From: JAJEAD01 sp965221555
GTDB lineage: Bacteria; Pseudomonadota; Gammaproteobacteria; HK1
NCBI GenBank assembly: GCA_965221555.1
Contig: OZ244895.1
Span: 744,001-808,000 of the forward strand
DNA: 64,000 nucleotides
Direction: 5' to 3'
Part shown: one piece after another, positions 18,411 through 27,242 of the stretch
How the letters are laid out: each line of letters opens with the position of its first letter
Numbering within the stretch: position 1 is the first letter of the stretch
Translations under genes and position numbers: made by a program
Notes under the pieces: generated by a model
Told to the model about the DNA's origin: nothing
Seen by the model: the letters and a program-made list of their open reading frames with translations, nothing else
The model's database searches: none

Positions 18411-19252
18411 GCGGCGAAGACGCCTGCGCGGTCCTTGCGGCGGCCGTCGAAGCGATCGGCGTCGGCTATCTCGTCGTCGTCACCGGCGCCGGGGTCAGCC
18501 ACGCGAGTGGCATCCCGACATTTCGCGGTACGGACCCCGACGCGGTATGGAATCGCGATGTCACCGAGCTCGGCACGAGGCGCTACTTCCAGGAAGACCC
18601 CGCCGGGAGCTGGACGTGGTACACGAGCCGTTTCGACATGGTGCTCGACAAGCGGCCGAATCCCGCCCACTACGCGCTCGCCGCGATCGAGCGCTGGCAG
18701 GTCGCGCGGGGCGGGCGCTTTCTGCTCGTGACCCAGAACATCGACCCGCTCCACGAGCGGGCGGGAAGCGAGAGGCTGGTGAAGGTGCACGGCTCCGCCG
18801 ACCGGGTGCGCTGCTCGCGCGATGGTTGCATTCACGGCGCGCCGAGTGGCTCGCTCCCCCGCGCCGAGATCGACGTGGGCGCCTTTCATGCCGAGCCAGT
18901 GGCCGCGAAGGTCCCGCGCTGTCCGGTCTGCGGCGCGCTGCTGCGCCAGCACGTGCTCTGGTTCGACGAGTTCTACGACGAGCACCGTGACTACCAGTGG
19001 GAACGCGTGGTCGAAGCGGCGCGTACGATGGACGCGTGCCTCTTCGTCGGCACCTCGTTCTCGGTGGGAGTGACCGAGCTCTTCCTCCACAGTGGACTGA
19101 CGGCGAGACGGCCTCTGCTGGCCATCGATCCGGGCGCCGGCGGATCGCCGCACCGCCGCGTCACCCTCCTTCGGGAACCCTCGGAGACCCTGCTCCCCGC
19201 GCTCTGCGAGAGGCTCGGCGCGGACCGCGGGCCTCAGAAGTTCCGCAGGTAG
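18407..19252 (+). CDS. SIR2-family NAD-dependent protein deacylase
   Basis: Sirtuin using NAD+ to remove acyl groups from lysine. Visible motifs are GAGVSHASGIPTFRG (NAD site, about residues 28-42), TQNIDPLHERAG, catalytic His in VKVHGS, a zinc knuckle with CSRDGC and CPVC pairs, and FVGTSFSVG. The length of 281 aa is normal. The ATG at 18407 overlaps the stop of an upstream gene remnant. The 3' end overlaps the convergent ligase gene tail to tail by 19 bp. Targets are unknown; bacterial sirtuins often regulate acyl-CoA synthetases, and none is near. Confidence 0.9.
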   Translation: MSGEDACAVLAAAVEAIGVGYLVVVTGAGVSHASGIPTFRGTDPDAVWNRDVTELGTRRYFQEDPAGSWTWYTSRFDMVLDKRPNPAHYALAAIERWQVARGGRFLLVTQNIDPLHERAGSERLVKVHGSADRVRCSRDGCIHGAPSGSLPRAEIDVGAFHAEPVAAKVPRCPVCGALLRQHVLWFDEFYDEHRDYQWERVVEAARTMDACLFVGTSFSVGVTELFLHSGLTARRPLLAIDPGAGGSPHRRVTLLREPSETLLPALCERLGADRGPQKFRR

Positions 19253-20535
19253 CGGGCGATCTCGACCGGCGTTACCTGGTCGGCGAGGAACACGAGCTCG
19301 CGCTCGGCCTGCTGGGCGAGGATTTCCAGGCGGTACTCGCCGAGCGTGTTCCGCATGAACTCCGAGCCCCGGGCGAGCGCGATGGCGCTCGCGATGTCAG
19401 TGGGAATGGGATCCGCCTCCTCGAACAGATAGCCGTTCCCCGCCGTGAAGTGCCGGGGCTCGAGGCCCTGCTCGATCCCATCGAGTCCGGCCGCGATCTC
19501 GCAGGCGATGAGGTAGTAGGGATTGCAGTCCGCCGAGCCGTCCCGCTTCTCCACGCGCACCGAGTCCGACGCACCCTCGATGACCCGAAGCCCTGCCGTG
19601 CGGTTGTCGTAGCCCCAGCTTGTGTTGGTCGGACAAAAGGTGTCGGGCTGGCGCCGACGATAGGCGTTCGGTGTGGCGGCGGAAGCGAGCGCGCTCTCCA
19701 CCATGCGAGACTGCATTCCGGCCAGGTAGTGCAGGCCCTCGGGGGAGAGGCGGCCATTCGCGTCGGCGAAGGCGTTGACGCCGTCCTTCCAGAGCGAGTG
19801 GTGGGTATGGAAGCCGCTGCCGGACTGGTCGGCGAAGGGCTTGGACATGAAGGTCGCGAGCAGGTCGTGCCGGCGGGCCAGATCCTTGACGAAGGAGCGA
19901 AACGCGACCACCCGGTCCGCCGACTCGAGCGCTCCGGCATAGCGGATGTTCACCTCGACCTGCCCGGGCGCATACTCCGGGTTGGACTGCTCGATCGGGA
20001 TTCCGACCGCGCTCAGGTGGCGTCGGATCGGGCCCACCACATGTTCGAGCTCCGCCGCGCGGGAGAGTCCGTAGACCTGGTTGCCGACGTCGATGGGAGA
20101 CAGTGTCTTCGGATCGAGGAGGTAGAACTCGAGCTCGGCGCCGACCAGGGGCTCGTAGCCCATCGAGCGAGCGCGTGCGACCTGGGCTTCCAGCACCCCC
20201 CGGGGATCGATTGGCACCGGCTGGTGATCCATGCCGAGTGCCCGCCCGAAACAGAACGTGACCCCTTCCTCCCACGGCAGCGCATGGACCGCGTCGCCGG
20301 GAAAGAGGTGCATGTCGGGAAAGCCGTTGTCCATGCTGACGTAGGGGGTGTCCCAAACGTCGCTGGTCATGTCGATGGTGAACAGCGAGAGGGACAGGGC
20401 GTTGCCCGCACGGCAGACCCGGGGCCACTGCTCGGCGGGTATGCGCTTGCCGCGCAGGATTCCGTTGAGGTCGCCGAGACCAAGGGCGACGGTGTGGGTT
20501 CCCTCCGGCAGCACCAAGTGTTTTTCCGTCGTCAC
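19234..20535 (-). CDS. Glutamine-synthetase-family ligase (PuuA / GlnT / GmaS type)
   Basis: An ATP-dependent gamma-glutamyl ligase of glutamine-synthetase fold, joining glutamate to ammonia or an amine. An N-terminal beta-grasp part with LGDLNGILRGKRIP and DNGFPDM is followed by catalytic segments VGAELEFYLLD, GQVEVNIRY, GSGFHTHHSLW, and RVEKRDGSADCNPYYL. At 433 aa it is shorter than housekeeping GlnA and has no adenylylation loop. Start is GTG at 20535: GGAGGAG lies 6 nt upstream, while longer in-frame reading to 21078 looks non-coding. An operator-like palindrome lies about 140 nt upstream and is shared with the Glx-like set, suggesting co-regulation. The substrate could be a polyamine, methylamine or another amine. 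Confidence 0.88.
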   Translation of the reverse strand: MTTEKHLVLPEGTHTVALGLGDLNGILRGKRIPAEQWPRVCRAGNALSLSLFTIDMTSDVWDTPYVSMDNGFPDMHLFPGDAVHALPWEEGVTFCFGRALGMDHQPVPIDPRGVLEAQVARARSMGYEPLVGAELEFYLLDPKTLSPIDVGNQVYGLSRAAELEHVVGPIRRHLSAVGIPIEQSNPEYAPGQVEVNIRYAGALESADRVVAFRSFVKDLARRHDLLATFMSKPFADQSGSGFHTHHSLWKDGVNAFADANGRLSPEGLHYLAGMQSRMVESALASAATPNAYRRRQPDTFCPTNTSWGYDNRTAGLRVIEGASDSVRVEKRDGSADCNPYYLIACEIAAGLDGIEQGLEPRHFTAGNGYLFEEADPIPTDIASAIALARGSEFMRNTLGEYRLEILAQQAERELVFLADQVTPVEIARYLRNF

Positions 20536-20660
20536 GATCTTCTCCTCCGTGCCGGTTTTCCCGGGCCAATTCACGCCGGCTGGGGTAAAGCCCCCTCCTC
20601 CCGGAGCGGGGAGCATGCGGGCTCGCTCCCTGACTACAACCAGCGTGAATCGCCCCCGCG

Positions 20661-20698
20661 AGTATCCGGATGGGTATTGAATACTGTATTCGGATACT
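20661..20698. promoter_or_regulatory. Operator-like nested palindrome upstream of the glutamine-synthetase-like gene
   Basis: GAATACTGTATTC at 20679-20691 is a perfect odd palindrome. It sits inside an outer inverted repeat AGTATCCG (20661-20668) and CGGATACT (20691-20698). A near-identical 13-mer, GAGTACTGTATTC, lies in the promoter of the Glx-like set at 24386. This looks like a binding site for one dimeric regulator, perhaps GntR-type. No regulator gene is present in the window. Confidence 0.55.
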
Positions 20699-20835
20699 TG
20701 TTCGAAGGAAGGGGTGATGCAAGGGGAGCCGGCGCGGACAGTGATGTGGACCTGGCGATGCCACCGCCCTCCTTCGCGGTGGCCGGTAGCCCGAAAACTC
20801 CGACGATCCGGATTCTCGTGGGATTCACCACTCGC

Positions 20836-20885
20836 CATAAGAATAATTTTGTTATCGCTAAGAGAAAACAAAAGTTTTTTAATTG
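20836..20885 (-). promoter_or_regulatory. AT-rich patch, possible promoter for the glutamine-synthetase-like gene
   Basis: About 50 bp with very low GC in a GC-rich genome. On the minus strand TTGTTT, 17 nt, then AATTAT resembles a sigma-70 promoter pointing at the ligase gene about 300 nt away, with the palindrome in between. The match is weak and rests on position and composition. Confidence 0.25.
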
Positions 20886-21325
20886 ATTTTCTTGCCTGTT
20901 GGCGCGCGTGGAGAACTTCGCTGCCCTGTCTGGACGCCAGTTCGGCGGTGAGGCCGGGGGCAGCGGATGGGACGCCCTCGGCCGTTATCGGGTCACCCAG
21001 TTTCGGGCGCTCAGGAAGGCAATGGAGCGGGCCGGGTGGGCGCCACACCGGTTCCTGGCGTGGATTGGCCAGCACCAAACAGCTTCAACCGAGGAGAGGC
21101 GCACGGGCACGGGCACACTGCGTGGCCCTGGGTTGCGAGTCTTCCCAGCACGTGAAGCTCAAGTTGCTCTTCACCACGAGATGTCTGCAGCAATGTCTTT
21201 ACGCTAGTAATGCTTTTCAAAAGGAATAGTTTCTCTATGTCTAAAGGAACGACAGCTCCCCATCCCCTCGGTGAGTCTTCCGGGTTGGCCGGCAACGGCG
21301 CGCGCCCGCGCGCAGTGCCCTGGGC
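20886..21325. other. Non-coding gap between the ligase and the Glx-like set
   Basis: No open frame here has recognisable protein similarity or a convincing ribosome site, and no tRNA or repeat-family copy was found. A second AT-leaning stretch near 21200-21245 lies downstream of the FMN protein gene. The gap may be the scar of a lost gene, but nothing shows this directly. Confidence 0.3.
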
Positions 21326-22747
21326 CTACCAGGAGAAGGGCCGGTCGATCCCCGCGAGGCGCACGCCGGTGAACGCGGAGGCCTCCAGCGACAGGGCACG
21401 GAGGTCCTCGACCTCCAGGTTGTGCACGGAGGACTTGCCGCAGGCCTTCGCGAGCAGGGTGATCTCCATGGTCATCGCGTTAAGGAAGCGGGCCACTCTC
21501 TCCGCCGCCCCGGGTACGCCGAGGCGCGCCTCGAGGTGAGGCTCCTGGGTCGTGATGCCGACCGGGCAGAGTCCCGTGTGGCAGTGGTGGCAGCGCCCGG
21601 GCGAGGTGCCGAGCGCCTCGTAGTCCTCGAGGAAACGTGGTGCGTTGCAGCCGAGCGCCATCAGCGCGGCGGTGCCGATCATGACTGCGTCGGCGCCGAG
21701 GGCGAGGCACTTCGCGGCGTCGGTGCCGGAGCGGATTCCGCCCGCCGCGACCAGCGATACCTCGCCTGAGAGTCCGCATTCGTCGAGCGCCTCGCGCGCG
21801 GCCCGGATCGCGGACAGGGTCGGGATGCCGGTGTGGTCGAGCAGGATCTCCGGCGACGCGCCGGTGCCCCCCTCCGCACCGTCCACCACGATGACATCGG
21901 CGCCCGCCTTGGCGGCAATCGCGACATCGAAGCGGGGACGGGTGGCGCCCATCTTGAGGAAGATGGGTACGCGGTAGCCGGTCGCTTCGCGCAGCTCCTC
22001 GATCTTGACTTGCAGGTCGTCGGCGCCGAGGAAGTCGGGGTGGCGCACGGTGGAGCGCTGATCGACCCCTTCGGGGAGCGATCGCATGCGCGCCACCCGC
22101 TCCGACACCTTCATGCCGAGGAGTACTCCGCCGGTGCCGGGTTTTGCCCCCTGCCCCACCACGAGTTCGATGCCGTCCGCCCGGCGCAGGTGATCGAGAT
22201 CGAGCATGTATCGCGACGGCGTCATTTGATAGACCAGGATCCGTGACGCTTCGCGCTCCTCCTCCAGCATCCCTCCCTCTCCGGTGCAGGTCATGGTGCC
22301 GGCCCGCGAGGCGCCGTATCCGAGCCCGGCCTTCGCGTTCGCGGAAAGCGCTCCGAAGGACATCGAGGAGATGTACACCGGGATGTCCAGCCGGATCGGT
22401 TCCGACACCAGGCCGGGGCGCTCGCCGAGCACCGTGGCGGTCTCGCAGCTTTCGCGGTAACCCTCGAGCGGGAGCCGGGTCATGGTGGCGGGGACGAAGA
22501 CCAGATCGTCGAAGCTCGGCATGCGGTGGTTGAAGGTGTTGTAGCCGCGGAGCTGGTAGCGGCCGAGCTGCGACATCGCGTGCACGTTGGCGATGGCATC
22601 GGGTGACCAGCGCGCGGAGCCGCCCCGGTCGTAGGAGCCCGGCACCCCGATCGGGCGCCCGTCCACGGCATCGTCCCGGTTCGAGACCTCCTCCTCGGAG
22701 GGCGCGGCGAAGGGGTACTCGTAGGGTCGCGTCAAATCATCAGCCAC
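21326..22747 (-). CDS. FMN-binding glutamate-synthase-like protein (GlxD / MgsC type)
   Basis: Stand-alone version of the FMN and iron-sulfur domain of glutamate synthase; in relatives it forms glutamate or N-methylglutamate with the two partner genes upstream. Visible are VYISSMSFGALSANAKAGL, DVIVVDGAEGGTGASPEI (FMN phosphate region), IRSGTDAAKCLALGADAVMIG, and the cluster cysteines CHHCHTGLCPVGITTQ. It has 473 aa from GTG at 22747, a start that overlaps the previous gene's last 16 nt and begins VADDLTRPYEYPF; an ATG 20 codons upstream is possible. Last gene of a three-gene operon. Confidence 0.87.
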   Translation of the reverse strand: MADDLTRPYEYPFAAPSEEEVSNRDDAVDGRPIGVPGSYDRGGSARWSPDAIANVHAMSQLGRYQLRGYNTFNHRMPSFDDLVFVPATMTRLPLEGYRESCETATVLGERPGLVSEPIRLDIPVYISSMSFGALSANAKAGLGYGASRAGTMTCTGEGGMLEEEREASRILVYQMTPSRYMLDLDHLRRADGIELVVGQGAKPGTGGVLLGMKVSERVARMRSLPEGVDQRSTVRHPDFLGADDLQVKIEELREATGYRVPIFLKMGATRPRFDVAIAAKAGADVIVVDGAEGGTGASPEILLDHTGIPTLSAIRAAREALDECGLSGEVSLVAAGGIRSGTDAAKCLALGADAVMIGTAALMALGCNAPRFLEDYEALGTSPGRCHHCHTGLCPVGITTQEPHLEARLGVPGAAERVARFLNAMTMEITLLAKACGKSSVHNLEVEDLRALSLEASAFTGVRLAGIDRPFSW

Positions 22748-23424
22748 GACTGTGCGTCCCTGCTCTCGAAGTGCCACAGCCGGCGGGCCGAGACGATCTT
22801 TCGCCACTCACGCCGTGGGCCGCCGAGTCCGCGCGCGTCGAGGAGCTCTTCCACTTCGGCCAGCTCCTCCTGTGCCGGTTCCTCGACGCGCGAGTCAACC
22901 CCCAGCGACTCCACGGGTCCCGCGAGCCACACCTCGCCGCCCCAGAGCGAATCCCCGCAGGCCTCGCCCGCGCCCCCGAGCGCGATGATGCGCCCGGCGT
23001 GCGCCATGAAGCCCGAGAGGTAGCCGATCCGGCCCTCGACCAGGATGTCCCCGCCCTTCATCGCGACGCCGCAGCGCGGCCCGGAGTCGCCCCGGATGTG
23101 CAGGAGTCCGCCGCGCATCGAGGCGCCCGCGGCCATGCCGGCGTAGCCGCCGATCAGGATCTCGCCTCGCGCCATCGCCTCGCCCGCGGCCCACCCCGCG
23201 TTGCGTTCGATCTCGATCCGGGCGCCGTTGTTGAATCCGCCGCAGTAGTAGCCGACGCTGCCTTCGAAGCGCACGCGGGCGCCCTCGGGCAGGCCGATAC
23301 CGAGGTTGTGGCGCGCGCGGGTGTCGCGCACGACGACCTCATGGGCCTTGGCCAGCGTCGCCCGGATCTCCGCGTTCACCTCGCGGATGGGGCGCTCGCC
23401 CGCGTGCACCGCGACCTCGCTCAT
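22732..23424 (-). CDS. GXGXG-domain glutamate-synthase-like subunit (GlxC / MgsB type)
   Basis: A 230-aa beta-helix protein equal to the C-terminal GXGXG domain of the glutamate synthase large chain. It is full of turns with Gly spacing, such as EGSVGYYCGGFNNGARIEI, GEILIGGYAGMAAG and GGDILVEGRIGYLSGF. In glutamate synthase this domain is structural and supports the ammonia tunnel. The ATG overlaps the stop of the amidotransferase gene by 4 nt (ATGA), and its 3' end overlaps the start of the FMN gene, so all three are tightly coupled. Confidence 0.88.
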   Translation of the reverse strand: MSEVAVHAGERPIREVNAEIRATLAKAHEVVVRDTRARHNLGIGLPEGARVRFEGSVGYYCGGFNNGARIEIERNAGWAAGEAMARGEILIGGYAGMAAGASMRGGLLHIRGDSGPRCGVAMKGGDILVEGRIGYLSGFMAHAGRIIALGGAGEACGDSLWGGEVWLAGPVESLGVDSRVEEPAQEELAEVEELLDARGLGGPRREWRKIVSARRLWHFESRDAQSWLMI

Positions 23425-24365
23425 GCCGCGATCCCCATTCGCCCTACCGGCCAGGTCGCGGTCAGACTCGGTCCGTCGTAGTTCATGACCTCGCCTTCCT
23501 CCCGGTAGATGCGGCGCACCGCCTGTTCTTCCGTCGCGACCGCGATGTCGGGGAGTTCACCCATCGCGACCAGCGGCTTTATCGCCCACCGGTCCTTGGC
23601 GAAAGCGATGCTCTCCGCGTCGGCGATGAGGTAGGTGAAGACGCCGTCGATCTCGCGGATCGATTGCGACAGCGCTTCGCGCTGGCTGGCGCCGTTGCGC
23701 ATGCGGTCGGAGATCCACACCGCGATCAGCTCGCTGTCGTTCTCGGTGAGGAAACGGTAGCCGCGCCGCTCGAGACGGCCGCGCCACAGGAAGTAGTCGG
23801 TGATCTGTCCGTTGTGGACGATGGCGACATCGGGGAAGGGACGGGCCCAGAAGGGATGGCTTGCGGTCGGCGAGACGGAGGACTCGGTGGCGAGGCGGGC
23901 GTGGCCGAGGCCGTGGGTGCCCACGAACTCCCGCACCCGGTGCTTGTCCGCCACCTCGATCGCGCCGCCGGTGTCCTTGACCACTTCGAGCGAGCGGCCG
24001 AGCGACTGCACTTCGAGGCGCTCGGCGATGGAGTCGGTGGCGTGCGTCCATCGCGCGAGGTCCGCGATCTCGTCGACCACCATGCGCACCGAGACGTGGG
24101 GGCTCTCCGCCTCGTCCCAGGTCGGGTCTTCGAGGAAGTCCGAGCCATGATCGCGCAGGATGCTCCGGAACTCGTCGAGGTCGCTCCCGAGCGCGTTGCG
24201 ATCACTCCCGACGGCGCGCACGACGTAGCCGCGCGAGCGGGGCGCCCCGTAGAGCGCGAAGCCGGTGGAGTCCGCGCCCCGGTGCGCCTGCGCGTCCATC
24301 AGCAGGGTGAGGTCCCGACCAATGGCTCCCGGCTCGCCAAGAATCCGCCCCGCGATTCCGCACAT
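23421..24365 (-). CDS. Class II glutamine amidotransferase (GlxB / MgsA type)
   Basis: N-terminal-nucleophile glutaminase. Cys2 follows the start (MCGIAGRILG) and becomes the nucleophile after Met removal. Other motifs are AHRGADSTGFALYG, GHARLATESSVS, HNGQITDYF and ENDSELIAVWI, as in the glutaminase half of glutamate synthase. It has 314 aa. The ATG at 24365 is fixed by the need for Cys2; reading farther upstream lacks similarity. AGGAG lies just upstream, preceded by the operator-like GAGTACTGTATTC about 20 nt from the start. It is the first gene of the set; with its partners it could make glutamate, N-methylglutamate or a related product. Confidence 0.9.
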   Translation of the reverse strand: MCGIAGRILGEPGAIGRDLTLLMDAQAHRGADSTGFALYGAPRSRGYVVRAVGSDRNALGSDLDEFRSILRDHGSDFLEDPTWDEAESPHVSVRMVVDEIADLARWTHATDSIAERLEVQSLGRSLEVVKDTGGAIEVADKHRVREFVGTHGLGHARLATESSVSPTASHPFWARPFPDVAIVHNGQITDYFLWRGRLERRGYRFLTENDSELIAVWISDRMRNGASQREALSQSIREIDGVFTYLIADAESIAFAKDRWAIKPLVAMGELPDIAVATEEQAVRRIYREEGEVMNYDGPSLTATWPVGRMGIAA

Positions 24366-24385
24366 GCTCAGTCTCCTGGAGGTGT

Positions 24386-24398
24386 GAGTACTGTATTC
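24386..24398. promoter_or_regulatory. Operator-like 13-mer upstream of the Glx-like set
   Basis: GAGTACTGTATTC differs by one base from the perfect palindrome GAATACTGTATTC at 20679. It is 20 nt from the amidotransferase start, close enough for a repressor to block transcription or initiation. The shared site ties the ligase and the three-gene set into one regulon. Confidence 0.5.
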
Positions 24399-24614
24399 AA
24401 ACTCCCGCGTCGCGACGAGGCTCCGCCCGAGGCGGACGGTGCGCACACTCGAGACCGCACCGGCCCGGGGGGTGGGCTCTCGGGGAGAGCGCCCGAAGAT
24501 CTCTCCCTCGCCGAGGGAGAAGGCGCTTCTTGATACGGGCAGATCGCGGCGTCCGCCGCAAAGCATCGCCGCGACAGTGCGCCTTGCTCTCGCGCTTGGC
24601 GCCCCCGGCGAGCA

Positions 24615-26258
24615 CTACCCTGCCCCTTCCACGTAGTACTCCGCGTCCTCGGGCGCGAGGAGGGGACGGCCGCGGATCAGATCGGAGGCCCGCTCGGCCA
24701 TCATCATCACCACCGCGTTGAGGTTGCTGCTCGCGATGCTCGGCATGATGGACGCGTCGACGACCCGCAGGCCGGTGACACCCTTCACGCGGGTCTCGGG
24801 GTCGACCACGCTGTGGGCGGCCGCCGGGTCGCCCATGGCGCAGGTACTGCTTGGATGCCACGAAGTGTTGGCGGTCTTGCGCACCCAGGCATCGATCTCC
24901 TCGTCGGAGCGCACTCCCGGCCCTGGGTCGATTTCCCTTGACCGGAACTTCGAAAACTCCGGCCTCCCGGCGATCTCCCGCGCGACGTGCACGCACTCGC
25001 GCATCAGGTCGCGGTCCTCTTGCGTGGCGCAGTAGTTGAAGTTGAGGAGCGGGGGATCCTCCGGGTCGGCGGAACGAAGCCGCAACGCGCCGCGGCTGGT
25101 GGGCCGCATCGGGCCGATACCGAGCCGGAATCCGAAGCGGTCGTGGGGCACATCCCAGCCATCGAAGATCGCCGCCCAGAAGTGGATCTGGACGTCCGGG
25201 TGCGCGGACTCCGGTCGCAGCTTGAGGAACGCGCCCACGTGGCTCTGTCCGACGGCGGCGGGTCCGCCACGGGTGAGCAGCCAGCGAAGCCCGATCGAGA
25301 GCATGCGCAGCGGGTGCATGTAGCGGTTCACCGAGACCGGGTCGGGGCATTCGTGTTGCAGATGGACTTCCACGTGATCCTGGAGGTTGCGGCCCACTCC
25401 CGGCAGGTCGGCCCGAACCGGAATCTCCCACTTCGACAACTCCTGCGCCGGTCCGATGCCGGAGAGCATCAGGAGCTGCGGAGAGCCGAAGGCGCCGCCG
25501 CAGACGATGATCTCGCGCTCGCAGCGCGCCTCTTCGAGCCCGCCGTGGCGCCGGTAGACGACCCCGGCGGCGCGTTCGCCCTCGAAACGGATCCGGTGCG
25601 CGTGACAGTGCGTCAGGACCCGCAGGTTGGCCCGGCGCATCGCGGGTCTGAGGATCGAGTAGGCGCTGCTCGCCCGAACCCCGCGATCGACGTTCATGTC
25701 GAAACGGCCGAAACCGTCCTGCCGATAGCCGTTGAAGTCGTCGGTCACGGGATAGCCGAGCGCCGGCCCGGCGCGCAGGAATGCTTCGGACAGGGCCCAC
25801 AGATCCTTCTGGCGCCGTACCCGGATCGGGCCGTCGGTGCTCCGGTACCGATCGGCGCCGTTCTCGTAGCTTTCCAGACGCTTGAAGTAGGGCAGGACGT
25901 TGCGGTAGGACCAGCCGCGCGCGCCCTCCTGCGACCAGCGTTCGTAGTCGAGCGGGTGGCCGCGCAGGAACACCATCCCGTTGATGGAGCCCGATCCGCC
26001 CAGCACCTTGCCGCGGGGATGCGCGAGACGGCGCTGGTCGAGCCAGGGCTCGGGCTCGCTCTCGAGGTGCCAGTTGATGCGGCTCGACGCCTTGACGTTC
26101 TCGCGCACCGCGGCCGGAATCCGGACCTGCCAGCGGCGATCGCTGCCGCCCGCCTCCAGCAGCAGGACGCGCGTATCCGGCGATTCCGACAGCCGCGCCG
26201 CCACGATGCTGCCCGCGGAGCCCGCGCCGACGACGATGTAGTCCCAACTCTCGCTCAT
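24615..26258 (-). CDS. GMC-family flavin oxidoreductase, choline-dehydrogenase-like
   Basis: FAD enzyme oxidising an alcohol to an aldehyde; BetA-like members turn choline into betaine aldehyde. The dinucleotide motif VVGAGSAGSIVAARLSE is at about residues 9-25, the GMC signature HPRGKVLGGSGSINGM follows, then GAFGSPQLLMLSGIGP, and the active-site His in WHPSSTCAMG and Asn in SSNLNAVVMMM. At 547 aa it is normal for the family. It is the last gene behind a Dpp-type importer (49 nt after the permease) and may process the imported compound. Choline is plausible because a choline-sulfatase-like gene lies at 47.5 kb, but other alcohols are possible. Confidence 0.88.
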   Translation of the reverse strand: MSESWDYIVVGAGSAGSIVAARLSESPDTRVLLLEAGGSDRRWQVRIPAAVRENVKASSRINWHLESEPEPWLDQRRLAHPRGKVLGGSGSINGMVFLRGHPLDYERWSQEGARGWSYRNVLPYFKRLESYENGADRYRSTDGPIRVRRQKDLWALSEAFLRAGPALGYPVTDDFNGYRQDGFGRFDMNVDRGVRASSAYSILRPAMRRANLRVLTHCHAHRIRFEGERAAGVVYRRHGGLEEARCEREIIVCGGAFGSPQLLMLSGIGPAQELSKWEIPVRADLPGVGRNLQDHVEVHLQHECPDPVSVNRYMHPLRMLSIGLRWLLTRGGPAAVGQSHVGAFLKLRPESAHPDVQIHFWAAIFDGWDVPHDRFGFRLGIGPMRPTSRGALRLRSADPEDPPLLNFNYCATQEDRDLMRECVHVAREIAGRPEFSKFRSREIDPGPGVRSDEEIDAWVRKTANTSWHPSSTCAMGDPAAAHSVVDPETRVKGVTGLRVVDASIMPSIASSNLNAVVMMMAERASDLIRGRPLLAPEDAEYYVEGAG

Positions 26259-26307
26259 GTGCGGTCAGCGCGCGGCAGGGTGTCGCGGCGCCCGCCGCGC
26301 TTGGCGC

Positions 26308-27231
26308 TCAGGTGCCCCGCAGCCTCGGGTCCAGAGCATCGCGCAGGCCGTCGCCGATGTAGTTGACGCTCAGCACGGTGAGGGAGATCGCGAGCCCGGG
26401 CCAGAGCACCCGGGCCGGGGTGATGGTCATGAAGTTGGCGCCGTCGAAGAGCAGGCGGCCCCAGGTCGGGAAGTCGGGCGGAAAGCCGAGCCCCAGGAAG
26501 GAGAGCGCCGACTCGGTGATGATTGCGTTGGCGATCCCGAGCGTCGCCGAGACCATGATTGGACTCAGCACGTTCGGCAGGACGTGGCGGGTGATGATGC
26601 GGCGGCGGCGGGTGCCGATGCTGCGCGCCGCGGTGACGAACTCGCGCTCCTTGAGCGCCAGCACATCGCCGCGCACGATGCGCGCGGTCTGCATCCAGCT
26701 CGTGATGCCGATGACGAACACGATGAGCAGGAAGATGCCGGTCTCCGGGCCGAAGGCGATGCGCAGGGTGTCCCGGAAGAGCATGATGATTACGAGGAGC
26801 AGGGGCAGCAGGGGCAGCGCGAGGAAGAGGTCGGTGGTGCGCATCAGAGGGCCGTCGAGGCGGTTGAAGTAACCGGCGAGCACGCCGACCACGGTGCCGA
26901 GCACGAGCGAGAGCAGCATCGCGGTGAAGCCGACCGCGAGCGAGATGCGCCCGCCCGCGAGCACCTGGGCGAACATGTCGCGCCCCAGGTTGTCGGTGCC
27001 CATGGGGTGCGCGAGCGAGGGCCCCTGGTTCTTCGCCCGGATGTCGAGGAACTGCGGGTCCACGTCGTGGAAATAGGGGCCGATTGCCACCCCGACGACG
27101 ATGACCGCGAATACCACCATGCCGATGAGCGCCCCGGTGTGGTTGCGGAACGCGAGCCACACGTCCATCCACAGCGAGCGGTGCACCCGCGCCTCGTGCA
27201 GCGTGTCGATGCTTTCCGGGGTGGCCGCCAT
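26308..27231 (-). CDS. Peptide/amine-type ABC transporter permease (DppC-like)
   Basis: Inner-membrane permease of 307 aa. The N-terminal segment NHTGALIGMVVFAVIVVGVAI is followed by the typical HPMGTDNLGRDMFAQVLAGG motif and the coupling loop KEREFVTAARSIGTRRRRII. The start ATG at 27231 lies 11 nt after the DppB-like stop, which shows operon linkage. Confidence 0.92.
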   Translation of the reverse strand: MAATPESIDTLHEARVHRSLWMDVWLAFRNHTGALIGMVVFAVIVVGVAIGPYFHDVDPQFLDIRAKNQGPSLAHPMGTDNLGRDMFAQVLAGGRISLAVGFTAMLLSLVLGTVVGVLAGYFNRLDGPLMRTTDLFLALPLLPLLLVIIMLFRDTLRIAFGPETGIFLLIVFVIGITSWMQTARIVRGDVLALKEREFVTAARSIGTRRRRIITRHVLPNVLSPIMVSATLGIANAIITESALSFLGLGFPPDFPTWGRLLFDGANFMTITPARVLWPGLAISLTVLSVNYIGDGLRDALDPRLRGT

Positions 27232-27242
27232 CGGGGAGCTCG

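Noticed and set aside
20899..21207. 102-codon open frame in the gap before the Glx-like set
   Set aside because: No ribosome site, no family pattern, and composition typical of non-coding sequence here.
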